DNA from: Robertmurraya korlensis NBRC 107688
GTDB taxonomy: Bacteria; Bacillota; Bacilli; Bacillales; Cytobacillaceae
Reading direction: 5' to 3'
NCBI RefSeq assembly: GCF_001591645.1
Contig: NZ_BCVH01000014.1
Location: 36,137-100,136, forward strand
DNA: 64,000 nucleotides
Shown here: piece by piece, positions 52,942-62,705 of the stretch
Layout of the letters: each line of letters starts with the position of its first letter
How positions within the stretch are numbered: the first letter of the stretch is position 1
Notes under the pieces: model-generated
What the model was told of the DNA's origin: nothing
Database searches by the model: none
What the model saw: the letters and a program-made list of their open reading frames with translations, nothing else
Program-made: the position numbers and the translations under genes

Positions 52942-53856
52942 TTGGTTCCAATCATTCAAGTAAGAGGAATACAAAAACAATTTGATGCTCGGACGGTCTT
53001 ACATGATGTTTCTTTCACGGTTAATCAAGGTGATATTGTCGGGTTGTTAGGACCAAATGGGAGTGGAAAGACAACGATTATTCGATTGTTAAATGGTGTC
53101 ATTGAACCCACCGCAGGACAGATGCGGATAAACCATTGGGATCCACATACAGAAGGCCATAAAATTCGTAAAATCAGTGGGATACTGACCGATGGAGCAG
53201 GGCTGTATCATGAAATGACTGGTGTTGATAATCTTAGATTCTTTGGGAAACTTTACGGAGTAAATGATGAGAATAGGATTCAACAATTACTTACGGATTT
53301 TCAACTAGCTGACCATCAACAGAAAAAAGTGGGTACCTACAGCACAGGTATGAAACGCAGATTAGGAATTATTAAAGCTATCTTACATAACCCAACCATC
53401 CTCTTCTTAGATGAACCAACGAATGGGTTGGACCCAGAAGGTATACATATGGTGTTAGAGAATATCTATACCTTAAATAAGCAATATGGAACGACTATTT
53501 TCCTCTGCTCACACATTCTACACCAAATTGAAAGCGTTTGTACCCAATACTTGTTTTTGGATCGAGGGACTATTATTGAGTCTGGGACAAAATCGGAATT
53601 AGAAAAGAAATATATCAAAGAAATTTCCGTGAAAATTGAAACGAATGCCGTTGTAAAAGAACTAAATCCTCTATACAAAGTCGCTAAACAAGACGGCTCT
53701 TTTGTCACTTTTACCCTACAAACGAAAGACGAACTACCGGGATTACTAGAAGACATATTAAGGAAACAGTACTGGATTCATCATGTAGAAATCCAAAATA
53801 GAGATTTAGAAAGTTTATATTTTCAGATTAGAGGTGAGAGAAATGAAGATAAATAA
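52942..53856 (+). CDS. ABC transporter ATPase (NatA-like)
   Basis: ATP-binding subunit of 304 aa for an ABC-2 type exporter. Walker A GPNGSGKTT, signature YSTGMKRRLG, Walker B TILFLDEPTNGLDPEG and the H-loop CSHIL are all intact, and the C-terminal ~80 residues form the extension typical of NatA/CcmA-type exporters. The TTG at 52942 is 9 nt after GGGGG, whereas ATG 52933 directly abuts it, so TTG is preferred. It overlaps the permease gene by 14 nt. Substrate (Na+, antibiotic or peptide) is unknown. Confidence 0.88.
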   Translation: MVPIIQVRGIQKQFDARTVLHDVSFTVNQGDIVGLLGPNGSGKTTIIRLLNGVIEPTAGQMRINHWDPHTEGHKIRKISGILTDGAGLYHEMTGVDNLRFFGKLYGVNDENRIQQLLTDFQLADHQQKKVGTYSTGMKRRLGIIKAILHNPTILFLDEPTNGLDPEGIHMVLENIYTLNKQYGTTIFLCSHILHQIESVCTQYLFLDRGTIIESGTKSELEKKYIKEISVKIETNAVVKELNPLYKVAKQDGSFVTFTLQTKDELPGLLEDILRKQYWIHHVEIQNRDLESLYFQIRGERNEDK

Positions 53857-54679
53857 AAATATTGTCTGGACCATTGCTATGAAGGATATTAAGGGAATAA
53901 CTAGCAATAAGCAAGTTTTAATCGGACTGATCATACTCCCTCTGATTTTTGCTGTCATCTTTCCTACAGTATTTATTTTACTTTTAAATTTCGTTCCACT
54001 CACCTCTACTGAAGTAGAAACGATGACAAACACAATCCTATCCGCTCTTCCAAATGGAGATAGTAAGGATACGATAAACCAGTTACCCTCATTTAATCAT
54101 CAAATGATCTATGTAGTGGTAAATTATTTGTTAGGTTCAATGTTTCTCCTTATTCCAGTCATTAATTCCATGATGATCGCCCTTAATAGTTTTGTTGGTG
54201 AAAAGGAAAGAGGGACATTAGAAAGCCTATTGTTTGCACCAATCACTGTAAAGGAATTATTTATTGGAAAGGTACTCTCTGCATTTGTACCAACCATGGT
54301 TTTAACGGTTGGTAGCTTTGTCATTTTTGGTGTCATTACGACTGCCATAACGTATCCCATCTTTAACGGTTTTATTTTTCCAAATACCAATTGGCTCTTG
54401 CTTGTATTTTGGTTATCTCCAATCCTTACCCTATTTACCATCTTAATTGAGGTATTAGTGTCAGCCAGGTCAAAAAGCTTCCAGGAAGCCCAACAAATCG
54501 GTGGACTTGTCATCCTTCCGATTGTAGGATTATTTGTAGGGCAAGCTACCGGTATGTTGATTATCAGTCCAATCATCCTTCTGCTGGTTGGAATGTTCTT
54601 ATTGATGATAAACGTTCTGCTGATCTTCTTAATATCCAAATATAATAACCGCAACACTTTGTTCGAAAGCCAAGTGTAA
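53843..54679 (+). CDS. ABC-2 type permease (NatB-like)
   Basis: Membrane subunit of 278 aa with about six hydrophobic segments: one near the N-terminus (VLIGLIILPLIFAVIFPTVF), a long external loop, then five in the second half. The motif FVGEKERGTLESLLFAPITVKELFIGKV is diagnostic of ABC-2 permeases of the NatB type. ATG 53843 has GAGGTG at good spacing; GTG 53834 is less likely. It overlaps and is translationally coupled to the ATPase gene. Function as an exporter is secure, substrate is not. Confidence 0.86.
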   Translation: MKINKNIVWTIAMKDIKGITSNKQVLIGLIILPLIFAVIFPTVFILLLNFVPLTSTEVETMTNTILSALPNGDSKDTINQLPSFNHQMIYVVVNYLLGSMFLLIPVINSMMIALNSFVGEKERGTLESLLFAPITVKELFIGKVLSAFVPTMVLTVGSFVIFGVITTAITYPIFNGFIFPNTNWLLLVFWLSPILTLFTILIEVLVSARSKSFQEAQQIGGLVILPIVGLFVGQATGMLIISPIILLLVGMFLLMINVLLIFLISKYNNRNTLFESQV

Positions 54680-54759
54680 TTGAAAAGAAATGGTATAAAC
54701 TATTTGAAAATAGGGACAATATCCTTGGGAATATTAAATATTGAAATGAGGGATTGTTC

Positions 54760-55029
54760 ATGAAAGAAGTATTGCAGCATGTTAAGGATGTATTGGAGAG
54801 AACATTCGACCACCCGGAGTCTTCTGAATTAGATCAGTGCATTGTGGAGCTTCAACAAGCTCTTGAAACCTCCGGAGATAAAGAGAATATGATTGAAGAT
54901 GTGATCCGTTCCATCGAACATGCAAGAAATGCTCAAGTGGAATTAAAGGTTGCAGGCGATACGTCATCCACCAATGCATTTGGTGAAGCATACCGTGCAA
55001 TCGACCAGGCGATTGAATCATTTAGCTAA
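54760..55029 (+). CDS. Small acidic helical protein, unknown
   Basis: Not recognised. It is an 89-aa, acidic, soluble and mostly helical protein (MKEVLQHVKDVLERTFDHPE, then ENMIEDVIRSIEHARNAQVE). ATG 54760 follows GAGGG with 7-nt spacing; the TTG at 54754 is within reach but less well spaced. It lies 80 bp after the ABC permease on the same strand and is followed by a strong terminator, so it may be transcribed with the exporter or alone. Confidence 0.7.
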   Translation: MKEVLQHVKDVLERTFDHPESSELDQCIVELQQALETSGDKENMIEDVIRSIEHARNAQVELKVAGDTSSTNAFGEAYRAIDQAIESFS

Positions 55030-55046
55030 GTTACTTATAACAAAGT

Positions 55047-55081
55047 AAACCTCTTAAAGTGGATCCCACTTTAAGAGGTTT
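55047..55081. terminator. Bidirectional terminator
   Basis: Perfect stem AAACCTCTTAAAGTGG / CCACTTTAAGAGGTTT around GATC, with T-run on the plus strand and A-rich mirror. It serves the small acidic protein gene and the convergent ger operon. Confidence 0.9.
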
Positions 55082-55085
55082 TTCT

Positions 55086-56150
55086 TTACTCAATTACCCC
55101 GGTTTCAGTGATTAATACCTTGCTTGACACATGAAAGGTGGCATTTTGATATACTTCATTCCATTTTTCTTCGTCAAAATTTCTTGTTTGAGTTCTTGCA
55201 TGCATGCCGACTCCAACCGGATCAATATGCTGATCACGGAAGCGTTCTAGTAGTTCCTTTGTTTTCTTATTAATATCTTGTTCAAATGCTACCCTTGCTT
55301 TATCAATAATTTTCGGGTCGAGTTTCTTACCTGTGTACTCCCTGATATGTGCCTCCAATTGAATAAGTACGTTGACCTTTGGTTGAGTCATAGCCTTATT
55401 GACATCAAACTGTCTTTTCATTGTGATATTATATGTCGTTACCAAATGATCCCCAACATTATAGGTATACGCTCCATTTCTAAAGTTCTCCATTAGTGCT
55501 TTAAAGAAAAACATATCTTTATCATTTAAATAATCTATTGCTTTATCTTTATCAAATAACGCAACTCCTTCTACCTTGACTTTATTCCCTTCTAATTTAA
55601 GATAAGGAAGAAAAGGATCCCTCACCCTTGAATAATAGGAGTACATAAAGAGATGTAAGTTCGATCGTGGCAATTCCCGATGCCTCATATTATGTTCAAT
55701 TAATGTATTCAAATGGGTCCCTGTTCCGAGATTTCCGATGTTTTTTTTCAAGATCTCATCTGCGGTTCCATCAACAACAGCCAAGAATAATCTTGCACCA
55801 ATTCTTGCATCACGTTCAAAGGTATCAGTGATCTCATATACCCCTTTTTCTGCTAAATCTTGTCCAAACAGGACCACTTCAATGGCACCATTTTCTAAAG
55901 GATCTGCTGACTTCATTTGTATTTGCCTATTAATTTCCTTGCTTACTTTCGCTTCAGCGATAAAAGTTTCACTTGAAATACTTTGGTCAGCTTTGTAAAC
56001 AGGAATCACAACGGTTCCCTTTACTTTCCCCTCCTCCTTAGCATCATAACCAACTGCACTAATGATATTGATATCATCAATGATTTTCTGCTCCACACAC
56101 CCTGTCAAAAAAAAGTTCAATAATAAAAAAATGAATAGATATTTTCTCAT
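55086..56150 (-). CDS. Ger(x)C-family germinant receptor lipoprotein (C subunit)
   Basis: C subunit of a spore germinant receptor, 354 aa, anchored to the outer face of the spore inner membrane by a lipid. The signal peptide ends at the lipobox LTGC, followed by VEQKIIDDINIISAVGYDA, the usual Ger(x)C entry. C-terminal AREYTGKKLDPKIIDKA-like and GMHARTQTRNFDEEKWNEVYQ segments match the family. Its ATG overlaps the gerB stop (ATGA) and AAAGGTAGG lies upstream. The order A-B-C and lengths are those of a complete receptor. Confidence 0.92.
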   Translation of the reverse strand: MRKYLFIFLLLNFFLTGCVEQKIIDDINIISAVGYDAKEEGKVKGTVVIPVYKADQSISSETFIAEAKVSKEINRQIQMKSADPLENGAIEVVLFGQDLAEKGVYEITDTFERDARIGARLFLAVVDGTADEILKKNIGNLGTGTHLNTLIEHNMRHRELPRSNLHLFMYSYYSRVRDPFLPYLKLEGNKVKVEGVALFDKDKAIDYLNDKDMFFFKALMENFRNGAYTYNVGDHLVTTYNITMKRQFDVNKAMTQPKVNVLIQLEAHIREYTGKKLDPKIIDKARVAFEQDINKKTKELLERFRDQHIDPVGVGMHARTQTRNFDEEKWNEVYQNATFHVSSKVLITETGVIE

Positions 56151-57241
56151 GTGGATTTCCTACCTTTAATCCGATAATAAACAGTACTAAAAAGAAAAAG
56201 AAAGGGAATATAACCATAAATTAAGAAAAATCCGATTTGTGCCGTATAGTTATTAAGCATATCAACTTGTTCCCTAGTTCTTAAAGTACAACTAACTACA
56301 CAAACAAATATTAATAACAAAACCACCATAGGTCGTTGTTTTTTATTCAATATCCGTTTCAATCCACGACTCGCAGCCCATATCGCTAGACAAATATTAG
56401 GAAGAATAACGAACAACCAGGAAGAAATAGCGACGTATTCAACCCTCTCAACAAAGGGAAGCTCGACAATTTTCAGCATAGTTAAGGTTGCCCAAATGTT
56501 TCTCATTAACTGTTCCTCTGAAAAATAGGCGGTACTTACAACCATAACAGCCAAATAGACAAAAATTGTACTTGCTGACCCTAAATGTGCCCATTTCTGA
56601 GATTTTCTAGCTTCCTTCAAAAAGGGGTAATAAAATAACAATGTCTCGAAGCCCAATATACTTAAAGTCACTTGCTTGGTAGACTGCAAAATTTCTAAAA
56701 TAGAGTGGTCAAAAATAGGGAGTAGATTCTCAAAAAATGAATATTTCAATGGGTAGAACAATGAAAACAATAAATAAGCCGGAAGAATGACTCCTAAAAC
56801 GGCCATCCCAGTAACCGTCCGAAGTCCCCCGTTTACTACGTAAAATACAATAATTAAAATGGAAGCTGAGAAAAGGGAAATTCGTATCCCAGGAAATATC
56901 CAGACCTGAACCACTTCAATATATGTCCTTAGAATAGTGATCGATAGTAAAGATAGATACATTATTAATAAAAGAGAAAGTGCTGCTCCTATCCACTTCC
57001 CAAATAAAATTTTATGGACATCTGTTATATCTCCCTCCTGCTTATCCAGGATTTTATACGTCATCCAAATGATAACGTGAACTCCAATGCCAGCGAATAG
57101 AATGGAGATCCACGCATCATTTCCAGCAGCCTTTGTGAGCAGTCGCTGAAATCCTAAAATACCAACTCCAATTTGTATGGCTTGAACAAGATAAAAAGCA
57201 AAGAACGGAGAAACCTTTAATCGTTCAGGGATTCTAGTCAC
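56147..57241 (-). CDS. GerAB/Spore germination permease (B subunit)
   Basis: Integral membrane B subunit of 364 aa with about ten hydrophobic segments and the spore-permease fold related to APC transporters (QAIQIGVGILGFQRLLTKAAG, DAWISILFAGIGVHVIIWM). This subunit binds the germinant in characterised receptors. The start is GTG 57241, about 10 nt after AAGGAG. It lies 24 bp after gerA and overlaps gerC by 4 nt. The germinant (amino acid, sugar or nucleoside) cannot be deduced. Confidence 0.92.
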   Translation of the reverse strand: MTRIPERLKVSPFFAFYLVQAIQIGVGILGFQRLLTKAAGNDAWISILFAGIGVHVIIWMTYKILDKQEGDITDVHKILFGKWIGAALSLLLIMYLSLLSITILRTYIEVVQVWIFPGIRISLFSASILIIVFYVVNGGLRTVTGMAVLGVILPAYLLFSLFYPLKYSFFENLLPIFDHSILEILQSTKQVTLSILGFETLLFYYPFLKEARKSQKWAHLGSASTIFVYLAVMVVSTAYFSEEQLMRNIWATLTMLKIVELPFVERVEYVAISSWLFVILPNICLAIWAASRGLKRILNKKQRPMVVLLLIFVCVVSCTLRTREQVDMLNNYTAQIGFFLIYGYIPFLFLFSTVYYRIKGRKST

Positions 57242-57265
57242 AAAGGAACAACTCCTTGTAGCAAG

Positions 57266-58753
57266 CTATTCATCAATATCTCGATGAATTCTTTTGTCTT
57301 TGGGCTTAAAGCGGACTTTATCATCAGGTTGATTATGAACAGGTCTTCGACTTAATTTCGAAAAAGGCATTCGAATGAACGTATCCTTTAAATCTCTAAC
57401 CCTCGTCGGATAAAATGGCTCTAAATACGGTCTCCCCAAAGAAGTTAACTGCAACATATGTGCGGCAAGAACGGAAAAGGCAAGAACAATTCCTACCATT
57501 CCCCAGGCATGCGCGAATAATAAAAATGGAAACCGAAGGATACGAATCGTGTTACCAAATTGATAAGTAGGAGTGGTGAACGATGCTAATGCTGCTAACG
57601 CCACCATAATAAGTAAAACATTACTCGTGAGGCCCGCTTCCACTGACGCGGTTCCGATAACAATCCCACCAACGATACCGATTGTTTGTCCAACCTTCGT
57701 TGGCAATCTTGCTCCCGCCTCCCTTAATAACTCAATCGTTAACTCAAGAAATAAGGCTTCCAGAATAGGGGGTAATGGAATTACTCTTCTAGAGGTAATC
57801 AGCGTAGCCAATAGATCCTTTGGGATTAGTTCATAATGGTACGTTAGCGTTGCCACATAAATCGGTGTAATTAAAATAGAAAAGGCAATGGATGCCATAC
57901 GAACAATCCGGATAAAAGACGCAGCATACCAATTTAATAGATAATCCTCAAAGGTTGAAATCGACTCGATAAAAGTCGTAGGACCAATTAATGCATGTGG
58001 AGAACGATCCACTAGAATAGCTAATTTCCCTTCTGCTAGGGCTGTTGCTGTTCTGTCTGGTCTTTCTGTATCTAGTATTTGTGGAAAAGGTGATCTTTGA
58101 TTATCTGCAATAATTTGCGAGATATAGGCAGAGTCACCTATCGCATCAAAATCAATATCATCTAACCGTTGCTTTAACGTATTTACATTCTCTTTATCAG
58201 CTATGTCCTCGATGTATAATAAGGCCATTTCTGTATTTGATAAGTCACCAATCGTTATTTTTTCCACACGTAAATTTTCTATAGGGAGTCTTTTTCTTAC
58301 AAGATATATATTCGTATCTAAAGATTCGATAAATGATTCCTTTGGACCAACTACACTAAACTCTACTTCTGGTGGAGCAATAGACCGTTTCTCATCCTTT
58401 TTTGCAGGAATGAGCACACCAAGGTGGGCTGACTCAGGAAAATAAATATAGACATAACCGAGAGGAAGCTTTTCGAGAAGATCTTTTGGTTGCGTGACAT
58501 CAATGATCTCTTCAATAGGTACTTTTTCCTTCAGGTCTTTTACTTGTTGCATTTCCTGGATATAAGGGAGAATATCCTTATGAATTATCTCCGCGTTAAC
58601 AATACTTGAGAAATAGGAGATAACGTAAGGAACATTTCCACGTTCCTTTTTATAGAACACAAAATCCGTTGATTTTTTTAAAGTTTCCAAAGCTTCTCTA
58701 ATAGAGGAAGCCTGTGGATTTTCCTTTGATTTATTACTTCCTCTTCTTATCAC
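57266..58753 (-). CDS. GerAA-family germinant receptor A subunit
   Basis: A subunit of 495 aa. It has a large N-terminal soluble domain (about 1-260), the conserved LVDRSPHALIGPTTFIESI and YLLNWYAASFIRIVR, then about five membrane helices (ITPIYVATLTYHYELIPKDL, IGIVGGIVIGTASVEAGL), and a basic C-terminal tail. The start is a GTG at 58753 with GGTGAG upstream. It is the first gene of the receptor operon; its promoter would lie in the 119-bp gap before the neighbouring terminator and is expected to be forespore specific (sigma G), which I cannot confirm by eye. Confidence 0.93.
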   Translation of the reverse strand: MIRRGSNKSKENPQASSIREALETLKKSTDFVFYKKERGNVPYVISYFSSIVNAEIIHKDILPYIQEMQQVKDLKEKVPIEEIIDVTQPKDLLEKLPLGYVYIYFPESAHLGVLIPAKKDEKRSIAPPEVEFSVVGPKESFIESLDTNIYLVRKRLPIENLRVEKITIGDLSNTEMALLYIEDIADKENVNTLKQRLDDIDFDAIGDSAYISQIIADNQRSPFPQILDTERPDRTATALAEGKLAILVDRSPHALIGPTTFIESISTFEDYLLNWYAASFIRIVRMASIAFSILITPIYVATLTYHYELIPKDLLATLITSRRVIPLPPILEALFLELTIELLREAGARLPTKVGQTIGIVGGIVIGTASVEAGLTSNVLLIMVALAALASFTTPTYQFGNTIRILRFPFLLFAHAWGMVGIVLAFSVLAAHMLQLTSLGRPYLEPFYPTRVRDLKDTFIRMPFSKLSRRPVHNQPDDKVRFKPKDKRIHRDIDE

Positions 58754-58832
58754 GAATTCTCACCGAGCCTTCATAAATAAAAATTATGCTAGGGTTATTA
58801 TTCATTAAGAGGGAAAAATTATACTTCTCTAC

Positions 58833-58865
58833 AAAAAAAGACGTAGAGAACCATTCCTCTACGTC
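58833..58865 (-). terminator. Terminator of the lipoprotein pair
   Basis: GACGTAGAG / CTCTACGTC stem followed by seven T on the minus strand, 8 bp after the stop of the beta-propeller lipoprotein gene. Confidence 0.88.
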
Positions 58866-58872
58866 AGATCCT

Positions 58873-59877
58873 TTATTGTAAATTTCCAGACTTCGCTAGT
58901 AAATTCCAGCTTTCACCGTGATCGGTTGTTTGGTAAATGTCACTGTTAAAGCTAACAAATGTGATTTCATGCTCGTTTATTGGATTGATTGCCACATACA
59001 TGACGGCATCTTCCTTCATCTCCGGCAATTCAATCTCCTCTTCTTGGTTATCGTTTAAGTTTCTACTAACCAACGAGGGCTGACCATTATATTCGCCATA
59101 AAGGAGATTATCCTTTGTAAAATAAACACTTGTTCCTTGGGTGCCATTTGTAAGTAACTCGAAGGTTTCTCCCTGGTCTTTAGATAGATAAATACCGTTT
59201 TCACCGGCTGCTGCCAAAATGTTTTTATCTGTTGGATGTACAGCCAATCCAATTAAGTCACCTTTTAAACCACTTGCAGCAACTTCCTTCCAATTGGCCC
59301 CGTCGTCTTCACTCACGTAAAAAGTATCCGCCTTCATCAGCGAGTTTTTATGTGGACTCAAGGCAAAAATCATATGATTGTTGTATCCAACGGCCATAAG
59401 ATGAAAATCCACTTCTGCTTCAAAACCAAGACTTTTTAACGTTTGACCATAATCCTCACTTTTCATAATACCGATTGGATTGGGTAGCTTAGAATCTGTT
59501 CCTGGATGACCACTTGTATAAAATCCATTATCGGTCGCGTTAAATCCCATATAATCGTTATTTTCCTTCTTCGTTTTTAACCACGTTCCATCTTCGTACA
59601 CTTTTAACCCATCGTGAGTGGCAAAAAAAGCAGCTCCCTGACCACCTACATAACCGATTCCGTGGATATGATCTATTTTTCCAGTGAATGGTTCAAAAAA
59701 GGCATGTGATGCTAGCGAGACTGAAGTCGAATCTTCCGTTCCTTCGTTGTTATCTTTGTCTGAAGGTTGGTTTTCCGTTTGATTGGTTGATTCCTGTGCC
59801 GGTGCCGCCTCTTCTTCTTGGCTACACGCCGTTAATGCAAAAAGAGTCATAGTCACCAGTAGTATAAATTTTTTCAT
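58873..59877 (-). CDS. Beta-propeller (BNR/YCF48-like) lipoprotein
   Basis: Exported lipoprotein of 334 aa. The signal peptide ends at LTAC (lipobox), followed by an acidic Ser/Thr/Gln-rich linker. Repeated sialidase-type blades follow, each with an Asp-box-like pattern (SEDYGQT, SEDDGANW, SKDQGET, TTDHGESW). These proteins are often annotated as F510_1955-family glycosyl hydrolases, but no catalytic residues are evident and a binding role is as likely. HIHGIGYVG near the start of the propeller is conserved in this group. It is 21 bp downstream of the CWB2-type lipoprotein gene. Confidence 0.8.
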   Translation of the reverse strand: MKKFILLVTMTLFALTACSQEEEAAPAQESTNQTENQPSDKDNNEGTEDSTSVSLASHAFFEPFTGKIDHIHGIGYVGGQGAAFFATHDGLKVYEDGTWLKTKKENNDYMGFNATDNGFYTSGHPGTDSKLPNPIGIMKSEDYGQTLKSLGFEAEVDFHLMAVGYNNHMIFALSPHKNSLMKADTFYVSEDDGANWKEVAASGLKGDLIGLAVHPTDKNILAAAGENGIYLSKDQGETFELLTNGTQGTSVYFTKDNLLYGEYNGQPSLVSRNLNDNQEEEIELPEMKEDAVMYVAINPINEHEITFVSFNSDIYQTTDHGESWNLLAKSGNLQ

Positions 59878-59898
59878 CTAAAAAAGGTCCTCCTAACA

Positions 59899-61107
59899 TT
59901 AATGTGAGCCATGTCCTCCGCTTCCTTCAGCTGGAGAAATCTCTAGCATGCTATCAATCATTCCTTGTGTATCCATTGAAACCTCATCAAGATTAGCTAA
60001 AATATAACCATGATTGTACGGTCCAACGGTTGGGTCATTCGTAAACTTTGGCTGAAGGGCTGCTAAATATTCATGGACCGCACTTGTGGCTTCCCCATCT
60101 TCCAGCCAAATAAGTGGCGCATGCTTTCCTAAATGGGCAAAAGGAGCTCCAGCAATGGCAAACTCAGGCTTAGCTGTTGTTGTAAAGGCAAATCCATGTC
60201 CTGGCTCTGTAACACCCCAGCCAAAACCTGTTTTCTCATCCTTAAACTTCGCAAATGCGATGGACGCTTCCACCGGGTTTTCCCCTTCAATACGAGTCAC
60301 ATTCCCATACTCTTTTAAGCTAGTAACAACACCCTCAGAAATAACTTCTTCTGGTGCTAGCACATAGATATTGGCCTTATTTCCCCTTGATTTTAATGCT
60401 TCAACCGTTGCCTTCGGGATGTCATCCTTTGAAACAAATAAAATCGGTTCAGGCATATGAGCAATCCAGTTAGAGGCAATCAGTGAGAATAGCTTGGCCT
60501 CGTCTTCAAGCGAAACAATGATCACACTTTGTGGTAACTCACCAGCTGTCTCCGCATACTTCTTATCAACTGCTAGAGCAAATTCAGCTGCATCTTTACC
60601 CGTGATTTGCTCCACTTTATAATCTTGTAATGAACCAAGAACCTTCTCCGTCGCATCCCCCATAACCATTACTTCTGTTCCATTTGCGTTTCCAGTTGGG
60701 TTAAGTCGATTTATTTCATTTAACGTTTCTTCCGAAAGCTCTTGATTGTAAAATAGTACAGGACCGTTATTCGGGTGATGAATTAAATCTGCTCCAGCAA
60801 GAGCGATTTGCCATTGATCCGCAGGTGCTAAAATAACGGTGCCAGGTCGATTATCACTCCCCGTTGCTGGCCATATGGTTTGCGAAACCATAATCGCTGC
60901 ATCATTCAATGTATCAGCATGGAGTCGCGTTACATTTTTTGTACTAGCTACTAGCAGCTCGCTAGAAACATCCCCATTTGTTTCGCTAGCCTCCGTATGC
61001 TCCCCATGCTCATTTTCTGCATCCTTACCTTCTTCTCCATTCGACGTACAAGCAGCTAAAAATGTTAACAACAAAATAGATATAGCACTCACAAACAGCT
61101 TTTTCAT
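59899..61107 (-). CDS. CWB2-domain lipoprotein with His-rich ends
   Basis: Exported lipoprotein of 402 aa. The signal peptide ends at LAAC; the mature N-terminus is acidic with HGEH and the extreme C-terminus is GGHGSH. The body has repeats of the cell-wall-binding type 2 fold (VTRLHADTLNDAAIMVSQTI, TVILAPADQWQIALAG, NVTRIEGENPVEASIAFAKF). ATG 61107 follows AAAAGGAG. It forms a two-gene unit with the propeller lipoprotein and is divergent from the histidine kinase. The histidine clusters hint at metal binding; function is otherwise unknown. Confidence 0.8.
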   Translation of the reverse strand: MKKLFVSAISILLLTFLAACTSNGEEGKDAENEHGEHTEASETNGDVSSELLVASTKNVTRLHADTLNDAAIMVSQTIWPATGSDNRPGTVILAPADQWQIALAGADLIHHPNNGPVLFYNQELSEETLNEINRLNPTGNANGTEVMVMGDATEKVLGSLQDYKVEQITGKDAAEFALAVDKKYAETAGELPQSVIIVSLEDEAKLFSLIASNWIAHMPEPILFVSKDDIPKATVEALKSRGNKANIYVLAPEEVISEGVVTSLKEYGNVTRIEGENPVEASIAFAKFKDEKTGFGWGVTEPGHGFAFTTTAKPEFAIAGAPFAHLGKHAPLIWLEDGEATSAVHEYLAALQPKFTNDPTVGPYNHGYILANLDEVSMDTQGMIDSMLEISPAEGSGGHGSH

Positions 61108-61137
61108 CTAGAAGCACTCCTTTTTCTACAATATCAT

Positions 61138-61157
61138 AGTGAAAACATAGTTTCACT
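61138..61157. promoter_or_regulatory. Inverted repeat in the lipoprotein/kinase intergenic region
   Basis: AGTGAAA (61138-61144) and TTTCACT (61151-61157), 6-bp spacer, 31 bp upstream of the lipoprotein start. It could be the target of the OmpR-type regulator encoded at 62677-63354, though those usually use direct repeats. Confidence 0.35.
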
Positions 61158-61304
61158 TTACCAACACTTTGTGCAGATTTTATGCATAAAGTTTGATTCT
61201 TTTTTGTCACCTGCTAGTATTGCCTAATTTTTCTCGCCCATAATTAAGATTTCCATAGTGATTTCGATTACTATAGAAGTATTAAAGGAAAAGGAGATTT
61301 CCCT

Positions 61305-62705
61305 TTGAAAAAGCTATCCATTAAATTAGGTGCCATTTTCTTTTTATGTATTCTCGGACTTGAATCGTTTATGTTCTTTTTTCTTCACAATGCTTTAGTA
61401 GAATCAAGGATACAAGAAGAGCTAAATGCCCTTCAAGCGCGTGGAAATTCACATCGCACCATTCTAGAAAACCATTTTACACCAGAAACCATTGCACATG
61501 TCGCTTTAATGGAGACAGAATCTACGACAGATGTTGTGGTAACGGGTACTGATTTACAGATTCTTGGATCTTCCAGTGCGAATGGACAGCTCTCAAATAA
61601 CCTAATGCTACCGTTAAAAGAGATTCCAAGGGAAGGGGTCATTATCGAGAATGACTGGGAAACAGAACCCTTTATTTCTACTGTTAGTTCACTAGAAAAT
61701 GAGGGGGAAACCATTGGTTACGTGTTTATGTATCAAGATACAGAAACGGTCCATTCCTTAATCAAAAGACTAAACCAACATTTCCTACTGGCTGGCTTCC
61801 TAACGGTTGCACTAACCTTATTTATTATCGCTCTGCTTTCAAAAGCAATCACTAAGCCACTTATCAATATGAAGGATGCTACCTTTCAAATTAGCCAAGG
61901 TAACTATTCAATTTCCTTACCTGAGACAGGTAAGGACGAGTTAGGCGACCTGGCAAAGTCAATTGAATCTCTCGCACATGATCTCACCTTCTTAACACAA
62001 GAGAGAAATGACTTTCTGGCAAGTATCTCGCATGAACTACGGACACCAATCACCTACATAAAAGGGTATACAGAAATCGTGTTAAAACGCGACCTTTCTG
62101 AGGAAGAAAGACGGAACTACCTAACTATTATCCTTGAAGAAACCAATCGCTTACATGACTTAATTAAGCAATTATTCGACTTAGCCAAAATGGACCAGAA
62201 TTCTTTTTTGATTGAAAAAACCGAGGTCAATATGAAAGAGATTCTCGAAAAAGTGGAGATCAAACTAGCTCCTGCTTTTAAGGAGAAGCGAATGACTTTG
62301 GAAATCTCATGCCTAACAGATAGCTTCCTCATGGCTGACCCGGTTCGAATAGAACAGATTTTTTTAAACTTACTAGATAATTCGATAAAATATTCTTCAC
62401 AAGGCGGAATCACCAGCGTGACTGTCGAACAAAGAAAAGGCCAGCTTTTTGTAACAATCCGTGATACCGGAAACGGGATACCTGAGGAAGATTTGCCGTA
62501 TATCTTTAACCGCTTTTATCGAGTCGATAAATCTCGGACCCGCTTGTTAGGTGGGGCGGGTCTTGGACTTTCAATTGTGAAGGAACTTGTGAATAAACAC
62601 GATGGAACGATTACGGTAAAAAGCAAAATACAAGAAGGAACAGAATTCCAAATGGTATTTAAGGGAGCGTGGAGTGATGAAAACAATTTTACTAGTGGAC
62701 GATGA
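61305..62705 (+). CDS. Membrane sensor histidine kinase
   Basis: Class I sensor kinase of 466 aa. A first TM helix (IKLGAIFFLCILGLESFMFF) and a second at about 160-180 enclose an extracytoplasmic sensor of about 130 aa. A HAMP region follows (about 182-235). The dimerisation box is FLASISHELRTPITYIKG with the phospho-accepting His; the N box LLDNSIKYSS, G1 DTGNGIPEEDL and G2 GGAGLGLSIV are intact. The start is TTG 61305, 8 nt after AAGGAG. It overlaps the response regulator gene by 29 nt. It is divergent from the two lipoproteins, which may be its targets or input. Confidence 0.9.
   Translation: MKKLSIKLGAIFFLCILGLESFMFFFLHNALVESRIQEELNALQARGNSHRTILENHFTPETIAHVALMETESTTDVVVTGTDLQILGSSSANGQLSNNLMLPLKEIPREGVIIENDWETEPFISTVSSLENEGETIGYVFMYQDTETVHSLIKRLNQHFLLAGFLTVALTLFIIALLSKAITKPLINMKDATFQISQGNYSISLPETGKDELGDLAKSIESLAHDLTFLTQERNDFLASISHELRTPITYIKGYTEIVLKRDLSEEERRNYLTIILEETNRLHDLIKQLFDLAKMDQNSFLIEKTEVNMKEILEKVEIKLAPAFKEKRMTLEISCLTDSFLMADPVRIEQIFLNLLDNSIKYSSQGGITSVTVEQRKGQLFVTIRDTGNGIPEEDLPYIFNRFYRVDKSRTRLLGGAGLGLSIVKELVNKHDGTITVKSKIQEGTEFQMVFKGAWSDENNFTSGR

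Noticed and set aside
54124..54657. 177-aa ORF on the minus strand
   Set aside because: Antisense to the ABC-2 permease, which has clear family motifs and is coupled to its ATPase.
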